From assembly GCA_964006375.1 (NCBI GenBank), contig OZ023268.1, positions 87,047,358 to 87,111,357 of the forward strand: 64,000 nucleotides of DNA, in the 5' to 3' direction. Shown here piece by piece: positions 1-11,229 of the stretch (the stretch's first letter is position 1; each line of letters opens with the position of its first letter). The translations under genes and the position numbers were made by a program. The DNA is from Tillus elongatus. Lineage: Eukaryota; Arthropoda; Insecta; Coleoptera; Cleridae. The notes under the pieces are model-generated. The model did no database searches. It had not been told where the DNA came from and saw only the letters and a program-made list of their open reading frames with translations.

Positions 1-936
1 GGCAACCAAATTTGGTACGCCGGTTTACATCGTGATAGGTAAGTTACCTACCAAAATTTAGCTATGTAGGTCAAAAGATAAAAAAGTTATAGGCATTTAA
101 AGAAAAATAAATTGGGGTTTTCGTCAAAACGTCAAAGTTGCGATTTAAAACGTCAATATCGGCAACATTTAGGCAAAGAACTTGAATCTAATACGGGCTA
201 TAGAAATCAAATGTCTCAAGAAGGATGTTTTACAAACCCTGAAGTCTTAGTTTCAACCGTCATTGTCCTTCATTTTACTAAAAGGTTTCCAGAAAATTCA
301 TTTCAAATAGACCCTTCCTCTGATGCTTGGCAGTAGTCTTAGCTATAGAGTTTATCGTTTAATGCTATATAATTTTTGTCGAATTATCAAAATCAATAAA
401 GCTCAATATACAAGATTATTATACAAGATATGAAAAAAAATTGTACATATTAATTATAGGATGTCTTGAGCTACATCTTCAAAAATATTTCTACAATCAC
501 AGGCTGGCCCATAAGTCGTTGGTGATACAAATTTTCTTTTTTTTAAATCAAACACGCCTTATGTTATTGCATTTTTGCATTTTCCATCGAAATATAATGC
601 AGGTTTGTAAGAAAAGAAATTCTGGATACAGCAAGTGCATTATGGTAGCGAATTTTGATCAAATGCTTCATATTTGAATAGCCCAATTTGCTATTAACCT
701 ATAAGTTTGACCAAGGAACGAGTTTTTCCGGGAACACTTTAAGTTGACTTTTGGAAGTTTTTGTACATTTTCAAACAATAAAGTTATTTTGATGAAACAT
801 TGCACATTGTTTTTACTATATAGGTTATACTGGTAACCAAAATTGATGCCTGCTTTCATAAATAAAAAGAAAACACATATTTGCAATAAAAACAGTTTTA
901 TGGAAATTCACTACCATAACGCACTTGCTGCGTCCA
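1..936 (-). mobile_element. HINE-like repeat, copy 1 (hairpin end outside window)
   Basis: The body matches, block for block, the copies at 2292-3861 and 42669-43900, and it ends on the right with the family's 5' tip (the complement of CTGGACGCAGC) at 926-936. The left part with the (TA)n tract and 3' hairpin lies before position 1. Within it, a second 5' tip at about 634-660 points the other way, making a ~310-bp submodule with inverted tips. No coding potential is evident; the short open frames are not conserved as proteins between copies. Confidence 0.75.
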
Positions 937-2291
937 GAGTTTTTTTAATGTTTGAGCGTTTTTTGACCCAGGTTTTGTAGACCCCACATCGCCAGTTATG
1001 TCATATAATTTTGCCGCACCAGTTAAGAGATAATAATGTCTTTATAGACGAGTTAGAATTAATCTTGTTTTATTGATCTGGTTTTAAACAGTGGGACGTT
1101 AGCTTCTACTATATTGACAAGAAGTAAATATTTTAGTAGATTCAGAGGAATCTGTGGACGAATGAATGAATATATAAAACATGGGAGGTAAGACGACACA
1201 AAGAAGTTCACGTAAAACATATCTAATCTTAAGTAAACATTAGTAATATGGAAATACTAGAATGAAATACTTACGTTTCTATGTATTTGTGTAGATTATT
1301 GAATCTTATTTTAACGGTGGCTCCAAAAACGTTTTCACTTTTATTGGCACAATAGTGTCGAGAAAAAAATGGCTAATTACGTAGCCTTTACTCCAGCGAC
1401 AGCTAAACTATGTTTCTAGACATTACTCTGATACAAGTGAATTATCAGATAACGTTACGATAAAAATATTGACTCACAGCGGGTCGGACGAAAACACAAA
1501 CTGATTTATAACAATAAGAATGTAATACCACCTTATTAAGTTCATTACTGGCAACTATTCGTCATTCGGTTACCAATTACACTCTCCGTTTTATGTTATG
1601 GAAACTAAAAATGTATATAATTTAGACTATTTGTTTGTCAACTGGTAGTTCTATATAGTTTAAGATAGTGTACCTTAAAATTTTTTATGGTAATGTAGCG
1701 ATAGTAAGTCGCAAATGCAATTATTATCGGTAAACAGTGTTATTTTGCTTGTTGTTTAGGTGAACCTGGTTTTATAGTGCATATTACGTAAACCTAATTT
1801 ATTTTTATGCGTATATACTAAAAGCCATATTTGCGGATTTTAATTTTGTGACATGTGATTAAATGCTTAATAATAAATTGTTGTGTGCAAATGAGCAGTT
1901 TCTGCAGTATTTTTGGAAGCCGCTCCAGTGGCGTTGTTCAAATACGTATCGGCGCTACCTAAATAGAGTTACTCAACGTAGGACACGGCCAGGTCCTGGA
2001 TTTTTTTGGTCTAAATAATCAAAACTACAGGAAAGGTGCATAATTTTGGATACTTATTAATTAATCAGAAACAAATAATGCGATCACTTTTTCTGATATT
2101 TTAACGACTTTGCAATGTACGTTGCTCTATTACGGAGTAAAGTATGCCCTCAGAACATTTTTATGACAAAAGTGTTGAACAAAATATAAGGTTAACTTAA
2201 CTTGGTATTTTTTTGGTATCATTTAAAAGTGGATTCCTAATTTTGGATATGGTAAAAATACCTACGGATTCAAACAAGTCACAATTGTATG
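937..2291. other. No gene seen; AT-rich unique sequence
   Basis: I see no open frame of note, no recognisable repeat and no RNA gene in this 1.35-kb interval between two HINE-like copies. It may be host intergenic or intronic DNA. Confidence 0.5.
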
Positions 2292-2424
2292 TTTTAGTGA
2301 ATTTTCTTAAAAAAAATTCACTAATGAGGAGATCCCGACTTTTGAAATTTGAAAAAATTTCTTCACATGAGCGCTAATTAGGCCCCCCAGAAAACATATC
2401 CAAGGTCAGTTTCAATTTTTATAT

Positions 2425-2616
<192 letters not shown>

Positions 2617-3339
2617 CACACCGATAACTCAAAAAATAATAGGCCGATTTTGATTAACTTTGGCGAAAAAATTCCTTTTGCAAATAGCTTGGATAAGTTC
2701 GTTAGCCAGGAAAATCTGCCTAGGTTTTCCAGGAAAATTTTGCATTTTCTTTCGAAAAAAAATCATATCTCCGGAATTAACAAAGTAAGGGCAACCAAAT
2801 TTGGTACACAGGTTTATATCCTTATAGGTAAGTTACCTACCAAAATTTAGCTATGTAGCTCAAAAGACAAAAAAGTTATAGGCATTTAAAGAAAAATAAA
2901 TTGGGGTTTTCCTGAAAACGTCAAAGTGGCGATTTAAAATGTCAAAATTGGCAACATTTAGGCAAATAACTTGAATCTAATACGGGCTATGGAAAGAAAA
3001 TATCTCAAGAAGAATGTTTTACAAACCCTGAAGTCTTAGTTTCAACCGTCATTGTCCTTCATTTTACTAAAATATTTGCAGAAAATTCATTTCAAATAGA
3101 CCCTTTCTCTGATGCTTGACAAGTAGCCTTAGCTATAGAGTTTATCGTTTAATGGTATATAATTTTTGTCAAATTTTCGTAAAAAATCAATAAAGCTCAA
3201 TATATCCGTTATTATATAAGAGACGAAAAAAATTTGTATATATTAATTATAGGGTGTCTTGAGCTACATCTTAAAATAATATTTCGACAATCACAGGGTG
3301 GCCCATAATTCGTTGGTGATACAAATTTCCTTTTTTTTA

Positions 3340-3608
3340 ATCAAACACGCCTTATGTTATTGTATTTTTGCATTTTCCATCGAAATATAATGCATGTTTG
3401 TAAGAAAAGAAATTCTGAACGCAGCAAGTGCGTTATGATAGCGAATTTTGATCAAATGTTTCATATTTTTTTTAATCAAACACGCCTTATGTTATTGCAT
3501 TTTTGCATTTTCCATCGAAATATAATGCATGTTTGTAAGAAAAGAAATTCTGAACGCAGCAAGTGCGTTATGGTAGCGAATTTTGATCAAATGTTTCATA
3601 TTTGAACA
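3340..3608. repeat. Tandem duplication inside copy 2, period ~135 bp, 2 units
   Basis: Two successive units start with TCAAACACGCCTTATGTTAT (about 3341 and 3476) and each contains the family's 5'-tip motif AGCAAGTGCGTTATG. Tandem growth has therefore happened around that tip; compare the ~182-bp units at 26046-27600. Confidence 0.85.
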
Positions 3609-3869
3609 GCTCAATTTGCTATTAACCTATAAGGTTGACCAAGAAACGTGTTTTTTCGGGAACACTTTAAGTTTACTTTTGAAAATTTTTGTATATTTTC
3701 ACACAATAAAGTTATTTTGATGAAACATGGCACATTGTTTTTACTATATAGGTTATACTGGTAACCAAATTTGATGCCTGCTTTCTTAAAAAAACACAAA
3801 TATTTGTTATTAAAAACATTTTTATGAAAATTCACTACCATAACGCACTTGCTGCGTCCAGAATTTTTC

Positions 3870-4190
3870 TTATCGGTATTACTACATTGTTCGTGTCACC
3901 ACCTGAAACATTTAGAGAACCTTATCCACTGTTCACCTCGCATATCTTCAGAATACAAACCAGAGCGAAATACGCTTTCCACATCCTCGTTTTCATCATC
4001 CATATTAGAATCGTCATCCAGGCTATCTTCATAGTAAGACGATTCGTCAGTGCTACAACGAACTTTCTTTTTTCAAGTGCTTTTGAACGCAGTTTTCTTC
4101 TTATTGCCTTGGGCTTTTTCAGTGCCCACTTTTCGCTTCGGCTTTTTCTTTTTCTTAAATGATTTCTTTCGCTCTTGGTCGCAGAGGGTT
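3870..4190 (-). pseudogene. Remnant of a DDE-type (pogo/Tigger-like) transposase C-terminus
   Basis: Read on the minus strand, one frame gives a Lys-rich stretch (KKKKKPKRK, NLS-like), then an acidic stretch (SSYYEDSLDDDSNMDDENED), then SEDMRGEQWIRFSKCFRW-stop-HEQCSN. A basic run followed by an acidic linker and a C-terminal GE-W-C-C-W-HE-C motif is typical of the zinc-finger tail of insect pogo/Tigger-type transposases. Several expected cysteines are replaced (FRSGL where CxxC is usual) and there are in-frame stops, so it is dead. It abuts the HINE-like copy 2, which probably cut it. A relic of a host PHD-finger gene is the alternative. Confidence 0.4.
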
Positions 4191-4299
4191 CAAGTTGGTT
4201 TACTTGCTTCTGAAGTCATACCGCAACAGAGTAATCCACTAATCTCCTCCGCTCTTACGACATTTTTTAAAGATGCTGCGTAGCTTTGAAATTTTTATT

Positions 4300-5256
4300 T
4301 AGTAAATAAGTTTTTCTTATAATACCACATACAGACTTGGAGACTACTACTCTGGCTTCACTGTTAGTCTGTATGTAGTATGGGCCAGTTTCGCCAAGTA
4401 ATGGCAACAACAATCAATGAATTTCTTATAATATTAATGAAAAGTGATTCTTATAAAAATAATAATAGAGAAGCAAGTTCATTCATTCCTTATTGATTCT
4501 CTTTTCGCTATCTTTTTTTTTACAACTGAACCGCTCTTCTTAGCTTGGTTTTTTCGTATTTGGCAGTGTTACGTACAATCTCAATTATTTTATGTTTGTT
4601 AGATTTTGCTACTTTTATCTTCGTTATGTGCAGTAAACTGCTGAAACAATATTTTGCTTCGGAAGATTCGTAGAATTGTTAGAGGTCTTGTAAATTCCAT
4701 TTCTCACGAGTTACTGGCAACGGCCCTGAAAATAAAGGTTGATATTTACCAGTGATGTGACAACAATATTCAGTATTTTATTAGCTGTATAACTCCTGTG
4801 AGACAAGAAGAATTTTCTGGACTCTAATACTTCAATTTGATCAATTTTCAGAGGTCTTCGAATTACAGAGGTGACGAATGAGGAATTTTAGGTAATTCGA
4901 TACGACAAATATCTTAGGTGCGCTGCTATTATCTCACGAATAGGAGGTAACGCAAACGGCCTTTTTTTACGTAAAGGGTGCTCAGGAACTGGGTCTATTG
5001 GCAAACTAAATACTGATCAACTTCAGTTACTGTAAACGTGGATTGTTTAGTTCTTTCTCTTCTGAACTAGTTTGTTCAGTCATTAACCATTTCTCCCTTA
5101 GTCTGCTGAGTAATGAGACCCATGTTCTTATCGTACTAGAGGTAGGAATGCCCTCTGATGGGAAAGATAATTTTAATACTTTCCTGTCTTCTGCTATTCA
5201 ACGACATAATTAGTGAATCTAAACATATTATACTTTTGTTTTGTCCCCCACATGAG
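4300..5256. other. No gene seen; contains one perfect-looking hairpin
   Basis: Nothing coding is supportable here. The only structure is an inverted repeat at 4322-4381 (see next entry). Confidence 0.5.
4322..4381. repeat. Inverted repeat, 16-bp arms, 28-bp loop
   Basis: ATACCACATACAGACT at 4322-4337 is complementary, with one mismatch, to AGTCTGTATGTAGTAT at 4366-4381. The flanking sequence gives no element boundary. It could be a small foldback or a chance cruciform in AT-rich DNA. Confidence 0.6.
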
Positions 5257-5650
5257 TAAGTGAAGAGTGGAACCTGTGATGAGCACTGATAAGTACACTT
5301 GGAGAACCCAAATCACCACACATTTTAAAAGACCTGACGATCGTTTCACTAACCAAGTTAGCGTCATCAGAGGATGAAACATTCTAAATACTTAAAAAAC
5401 TAACATCACCTTATATACCGGATCTCAGGTGAAGAGATCGAACCGAGATGAGACAGAAGTCGTAGGCAAATTCCAAAGTGTATTTTATTTTTATCGACGG
5501 ACAAGGTGTTTGCGTCATCCCTACTGCTTTATCTAAAAAGTGTCCATCTGTAATAGTTTTGAGAAGGTTCAACGACAGCTAATTTAACAACGATTCATTT
5601 GACGGCAATAACTGTATACTTATGTTATCGGTAAAACGTGCCGAAAACGT
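5257..5650 (-). repeat. 3' PLTR of the Penelope-like element
   Basis: Direct repeat of 8003-8399, differing by scattered substitutions and a few small indels. The ORF remnant stops only 8 bp inside it, the usual PLE arrangement. Confidence 0.85.
5333..5373 (-). ncRNA. Hammerhead-ribozyme-like motif in 3' PLTR
   Basis: On the minus strand I read CCT, then CTGATGA, a hairpin CGCTAAC-TTG-GTTAGTG, then GAAAC, a minimal CG/CG helix, GTC, then AGG pairing with the initial CCT. This is the order of a type I hammerhead: helix I, CUGAUGA box, helix II, GAAA box, very short helix III, GUC cleavage triplet. Very short helix III is characteristic of PLE hammerheads. One caution: helix II pairs best when one base next to the CUGAUGA box is bulged or when the G of GAAA is used, so activity is uncertain. 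Confidence 0.65.
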
Positions 5651-5657
5651 GGGAATT

Positions 5658-7789
5658 TTATTTAGCAAAGCAATCGATCAAGTGACTCGCAATTGGCGCT
5701 GGTAAAGTGTTCATACATTTTTTGTTGTAACTATATTTCGCAATATATACCCTTTCGAACCAATTTAGCTGTCCTGGTTTTCTAACATGTTTTATTAATT
5801 TCAGATTATCTTTATCAACGTGATGATTATTGTCCCAAATATGTCGGGCGACGGCAAACTTATCTACAGTACCGTAACGTAATTGGGACATGTGTTCTTT
5901 GAATCTAATTCCAATCGATCTTTTTGTTAGTCCGACGTATTTAAGATTACAATCTTTACATTTCATAAAATCCCGACATTTTGTCCGAGCTATCCTTGTC
6001 TTTTGGGTTACCTAGCACGTTTTTTAAGGTATTTGTTGTTGAAAATGTTAGCTGTAAGTTGACTTTTTAAAATTCTGTCTAGACCCCTCGTGATTCTAGC
6101 TTCAAATGGTAAGCAAACAAAGTTTTTTTCCGATTTTTCTCTTCTGAACGTCGTTGATTCCGTCAACATTTTCTTTGTTTTCTGTTTATTGATTAATTTT
6201 TCCACTAGGCAAGCAGTGTATCCGTTATATTCGGCCACGTTCTTAACATAATTTAATTCTTTTGTATATCTACTTTTGTTTAAAGGAAAATTAATTAACC
6301 GATTTACTAAAAAATTCAGATTCAGTGCGTACGTATGATGTGAGTCGCTCGGGATGTAGCTTAAGGTAGTGGTTTATTTTCTATAGACATCGAATCCTAA
6401 AGTGTCTTTATTCTTGATAACTGGTACATATAGAAAGGGTAGTTTATTATTAATTTCTAATTCGTTGGTAAATTTTATAGAATCAAATTGATTGTTTAAT
6501 TTGGCAATAAAATCTTCTATTCTGCAAATGTTTGTGTTAAACACCGCGAAAATATCATCCACGTAACGACACCACACTCTAGGAAAATAACCACTTTCAC
6601 TTTCAAGATCTGTTTCAAATCTGCTCATGAAAAGGTCTGCAATAAATGGCGATAGCGGATTGCCCATTGCCGTGCCTTGTGTTTGTTGAAAAAATTCATT
6701 GTTGAATTGAAAAATATTTTGTTTGATGCAAATGTTTGTTAGAGTTAAATACTCTTTGCAGACATTTTCATTTATGTTATTCATTTTTAGAAACTGCTCT
6801 AAATATGTTAAAGTTTGCTACGTGGGAACGCTAGGAAACAATGAGGTTACATCGAACGAAATTAAAACCTCGCCTTCAGTCAATTCAACCTCTTTGATTT
6901 TATTAATAAACTCAAGAGAATTTGTTACTGAAAAACTTTTCTGTTTTACAGGCAAGCCTTTAAACTCATCTGTCAACCACTTAGCTAAATTATAAGTCGG
7001 GGAATCTCTAGCCGAAACAATAGGTCAAATTGAATTTCCCGGTTTATGAATTTTTGGAAGACCGTACTTCTTGGGAACTTTCGGATTAGAAACTTGTAAC
7101 TTTCTTCCTAAGTCTTTTGATATGAGATTGTGACAACTTTTTAGACTATTTTTTTGGTAGCGGGTTTTATTTAGTTTTTTAAACGGTCCTGTCGCTATGG
7201 CGTTATACACTCTATCTTTATAATCGTTTTTGTCCAAAATCACTACCTTATTGCCTTTATCTGCTTTAACATAGAAACAATCTTTCTCTCGGAATCGTTT
7301 AACTATTTTCATTTGATTACAATTTAGTTTTTTTGTGGACTTATTTTCTTTCAAGTTTTTTGAAATTTTACTTTTACACGCTTCTCTAATAAATTTTTTT
7401 GACTGTTCTGGAAGTTTTCTAATTCACGTTTCAATACCAGCAACCATTTCTACAATATTATCTTTTTCTGACTGTATACCGAATTTTAACCCTTTGTTTA
7501 GGAGGTCCATCTCCTCTTTATTAAATGATTGTGAAGAAAGATTTTCTACGAGGTCAATTTTCTGAGGAACTGGTTTTTCATTTTTAATTTGACATTTAAT
7601 CACATGTTTAATTTTTTTATTGTGTATATTAATTTTCTTAACCACTTTCGCGTTAATGACTACAAACATTTTCCTCTGAAAATTGCACCATTCTTCATAT
7701 TCTAAGTTGTCTAACTTAAAGGTTAATTTTTTAAACAAACTATATGCTTCTATTTCTAACATACTGCGTTTCGAGTACAGATATTTCAT
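5658..7789 (-). pseudogene. Penelope-like RT-endonuclease, broken ORF
   Basis: Pieces in order on the minus strand: an N-terminal segment (7424-7789); a segment with KADKGNKVVILDKNDY and PKKYGLPKIHKPG (7025-7354), typical of the region before the PLE RT core; the RT motif A-like stretch ISFDVTSLF near 6800-6880; QTQGTAMGNPLSPFIADLFM and the catalytic YVDDIFAVF (6374-6784); a linker (6008-6238); and a GIY-YIG-type domain with KYVGLTKRSIGIRFKEH (5658-5966). In PLEs the RT copies RNA at a nick made by the endonuclease. Frames change at least four times and stops intervene. Length of the whole (about 700 codons) is near the family norm, so the element decayed by point mutation and small indels rather than large deletion. 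Confidence 0.87.
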
Positions 7790-8002
7790 TTCTAGATCCA
7801 GCCATTTTTGTTAACCGAAATCTTCTACCTATTGCCCTACTTTTGTGTTATTAGAAAATTTTAAATTGAAGTTAATAAAATTCGGAACAACCGATTTTCT
7901 TTTGCAAGATTTTAAAAAAGCAATATATGTACGTATTAATCTAATTTTGCAACTTAACTTACGGTATAGATTTAGTTCCGTTGACCTGGGAGCCATAATT
8001 CA

Positions 8003-8399
8003 CTAAGTGAAGATTGGAACCGGTGATGAGCACTGATAAGTACACTTGGAGAACCCAAATTACCACAACACATTTTAAAAGACCTGACGATCGTTTCAGT
8101 AACCAAGTTAGCGTCATCAGAGGATGAAACATTCTAAATACTTAAAAAACTAACATCACCTTATATACCGGATCTCAAGTAAAGAGATCGAACCGAGATG
8201 AGACACTAGTCGTAGGCAAATTCCAAAGTGTATTGTATTTTTATCGCCGGAGAAGGTTTTGCGCTATCCCTACTGCTTTATCTAAAAAGTGTCCATCTGT
8301 AATAGTTTTGAGAAGGTTCAACGACAGCTAAATTAACAACGATTCCTTTGGCGGCAATAACTGTATACTTATGTTATCGGTAAAACGTGCCGAAAACGT
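8003..8399 (-). repeat. 5' PLTR of the Penelope-like element
   Basis: Partner of 5257-5650. It precedes the ORF remnant by about 210 bp. Confidence 0.85.
8083..8123 (-). ncRNA. Hammerhead-ribozyme-like motif in 5' PLTR
   Basis: Same order of boxes as at 5333-5373 (CTGATGA, GAAAC, GTC triplet, CCT/AGG helix I). Helix II has one extra mismatch here (GTTACTG instead of GTTAGTG), so this copy is probably the weaker. Confidence 0.6.
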
Positions 8400-8486
8400 T
8401 TTAAATCTTAAATATTGAAAAAATTGAAAATAATTTAATAGATATTGATATTTATTTAAAATCGAAACTTAAAAATTTATAATGAA

Positions 8487-8493
8487 TATATAA
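8487..8493 (+). promoter_or_regulatory. TATA box upstream of 5S-like unit
   Basis: TATATAAG starts 31 bp before the first base of the 5S-like sequence, the position where arthropod 5S genes commonly carry a TATA-like element. Confidence 0.5.
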
Positions 8494-8517
8494 GCCTTGG
8501 ATAAATAACTCTCTCCA

Positions 8518-8635
8518 GCGAACGGCTATACCGCGTTGAAAAGACCGATTGTCGTGCGAGCACCGAAGTTAAGCAACCTCCTGCATGGTCAGTGCTTGGA
8601 TGGGTGACCGCCTGGGAATACCGTGTACTGTTGTC
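8518..8635 (+). rRNA. 5S rRNA-like gene (possibly a diverged or pseudogene copy)
   Basis: A 118-bp unit aligns along its whole length with eukaryotic 5S rRNA. The internal pol III control region is well kept: CACCGAAGTTAAGCAAC (box A region) and GGATGGGTGACCGCCTGGGA (box C region). It ends at a T5 run (8636-8640), a pol III terminator, and has a TATA box at -31. Differences cluster in the parts equivalent to helices III and IV (for example CTCCTGCATGGTCAGTGCT in place of the usual GTCGGGC-type sequence). It is a single copy between two mobile elements, so a dispersed variant or recent pseudogene is likely; expression cannot be judged. Confidence 0.75.
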
Positions 8636-8640
8636 TTTTT

Positions 8641-8952
<312 letters not shown>

Positions 8953-9039
8953 GTAATAACAGTAATAACAGTAATAACAACTGTTTATTCATTAAAAAAA
9001 AGAAATAAACACAATTCAACCATAAATTAAATAACACGG

Positions 9040-9464
9040 TGCGGTTGAAGGTTGAAATTCACATGACATATTCCTGTACTAAAAAGGTATATTGGGAAAA
9101 TTTGTCTCAAACTGCAATCAAGAAACCCAACACAGCCCCAGTAGTTGGTCTACCTATATTTTTGAGGATTTTTTAATCAAAATACCTTAGGTGTAGAATA
9201 GGTAAAAATAGATTCCAACTTCTCTTGCCTGGCGATCCTGTAAAAAGCGAAACCGGTTGCAGGGAAGAAAAGAAGCACCTGTGAAGCCGGAGAAGAATTA
9301 TTTACATCTGTATTTGAATTTATACTTTTCAAGGAAACCTGAGGGGTAATTACCATGGTTGTGGTGATATAACTTTTACGCGGATGTACTTGTTGGTGCT
9401 GTCCACAGACGACTAATTGTAGTATTAGTAGGATTTTTGCATCTTTAATATTGGTGTATTTCCG
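9040..9464. other. No gene seen
   Basis: No open frame with family resemblance and no repeat recognised between the (TAA)n array and the SINE remnant. Confidence 0.4.
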
Positions 9465-9725
9465 CGATCTTGGCCGATCAACGACACCCAGGAGCAGTTT
9501 CACCACACTATCCTAGAGATTTTGCCGAACCCTTACTTCCTGTGATATGGTGGCGATCTTTAAGCTGTCCAACATCACACGGTAAACAGAATCGACTCCG
9601 TTACGCCTCTTCCGTCGTGTGCAACGTGGATACATTCGACGTGCTCAAACCCAATGCTACAACCTCGGTTGAGGTTAATTGGCAGTATATACTGAAACAT
9701 AATTTGGTGCTTCACCTAATAATCT
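9465..9725 (-). mobile_element. SINE remnant, same family as 20351-20712
   Basis: TTCCGCGAT-TTGGCC, GAGCAGTTTCACC, CTATCCT-GA-ATTTTGCCGAACCC and CAACCTCGGTTGA occur in the same order as in the full copy at 20351-20712. The tRNA-related head is missing and many positions differ, so this is an older, 5'-truncated copy. Confidence 0.7.
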
Positions 9726-9918
9726 AACCCAGGGTGCTTGTGCCCAGAAGCATACATTTATACCACTGATTTACCGAAGCTGCTCAGCACACACTACATA
9801 TTGGACATTGTGAAAATGCTTTATTAATTTTTTTTTGCAAGTAAATGTCAATGTAATGTAACTCTTCCTAAAAGATAGGTTTACACCTTTCTAAATACCT
9901 CGTGAAGATAAAAAAGTT

Positions 9919-10378
9919 CGGGACTCAGCAAGTGCGTTATGGTAGTGAATTTTTATGAAATGCTTCAAACTTGAATAACTCAATTTTTTATAAACTTAGA
10001 AAGTTTAGTTTTGGTCTGTAGTAAGGCCTTTGCTGAGACAAGGTATCCACCAAATTTCATTAAAATATCTCTGTAAGATTCGGAGAAAAGAATTATTTTG
10101 GAAAGAAAATTCAAAATTTGAATAACTCAATTTTATATGAACTTAGAAAGTTTAATTTTGGTACGTAGTAATATCTCTCCCAAGGCAACATATATAGTAA
10201 ATTTAATTAAAACAGCTTTGTAATTTTCGCAGAAAAAATTTTTTTCGAAAGAAAACTCAAAATTTTCTCGGAAAACCTTGCCCGATTTTCCTGACCAACG
10301 AACTCGTCCAAGTCATTAATAAAAGAAAGGCACTTGCCGAGTTTCATCGAAATCGGTTAATTATTTTTTGAGTTATTA

Positions 10379-10453
<75 letters not shown>

Positions 10454-10560
10454 ATTGAAACTGACCCCGGATATGGAATCTACGGGTCCTAGTTTGCGCT
10501 CATTTGAATTTTTTTTTGCAAAGTCTCACCATCGATACCTCTCTATTTATAAAATACTTA
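9919..10560 (+). mobile_element. HINE-like repeat, copy 3
   Basis: Starts with the 5' tip (CGGGACTCAGCAAGTGCGTT) at 9919, followed by GGTAGTGAATTTT. The body has two internal ~150-bp similar blocks (each starting near TGAATAACTCAATTTT). The (TA)n core is at 10384-10450. It then reads GAAACTGACCCCGGATATGG and ends near 10560 after ATCGATACCTCTCTATT, a tip variant shared with 35890, 49520 and 58850; the 3' hairpin itself has decayed. Confidence 0.75.
10384..10450. repeat. (TA)n core of copy 3
   Basis: 67 bp of uninterrupted TA. Confidence 0.95.
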
Positions 10561-11229
10561 GGTTCATGGTATTAAAAATAATAGGTCTCATAGTTATTTA
10601 TACAAAAAAATATATATTTACAATTTTAAGCAGAAACCATCTTCTTTGGGTCATGAAATGAACACATTATCTGAAACATGCAAACGGTGAGTTTTATAAA
10701 AGAATTGAATCAGCCTTCCACTATTTCATCTCGCTACCAATTTCCTTGGTTTTAATAGAGAGATAATTTGACGCGCCAACTGGGAGTGTCCTGAGAGAGG
10801 CTTAGTTCTGCCTACACAACGACGTTATCGTGACGAGTATCTGTTTTCTCTTTTCCAGCGCTTCTTCAAATTTGCTTCCTTCACGCATTAGACACATTAA
10901 TTATAAACATAGCTAAGATCATATTCTGAAATAATAAACTTTATTATCTGTTCTTATCTTTAATGAAAAGTTTAGTTTTCACAGCAAAAAGAAAAGGGTT
11001 CACTAGAGAGAAATTCTGTTACTTAAAGTTACTTAATAATGGTGATTATCATTCCGGGCACGTCGTCTAGTTAACAAGTTTAATTTCCTTGAAATACACT
11101 GCCCTAACATGCATTTTATTAGGATTTCGTGCCAAAAATTATGAATGATATCTACTAAATTTTGTATGTGTTCTGACTGTATTTGGTCTACATATAGACA
11201 TCTTGAAATGTGTAGTTTATTAAAAAACT
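10561..11229. other. No gene seen
   Basis: AT-rich sequence without supportable features between a HINE-like copy and the foldback element. Confidence 0.4.

Larger units (their letters stand above)
5257..8399 (-). mobile_element. Penelope-like retroelement, decayed, with flanking PLTR direct repeats
   Basis: A minus-strand reverse transcriptase plus GIY-YIG endonuclease relic (5658-7789) sits between two ~395-bp direct repeats, 5257-5650 and 8003-8399. Both repeats end in GTGCCGAAAACGT. Direct LTR-like repeats, RT of this type and a C-terminal GIY-YIG domain together identify a Penelope-like element (PLE). The coding region is broken by several stops and frameshifts, so it cannot be autonomous. 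Each repeat carries a hammerhead-like motif, as reported for PLEs in general. Confidence 0.88.

Noticed and set aside
112..336. 74-codon frame also found at 43182-43406
   Set aside because: It repeats only because both lie in HINE-like bodies; copy 2 breaks the frame, so it is not a conserved protein.
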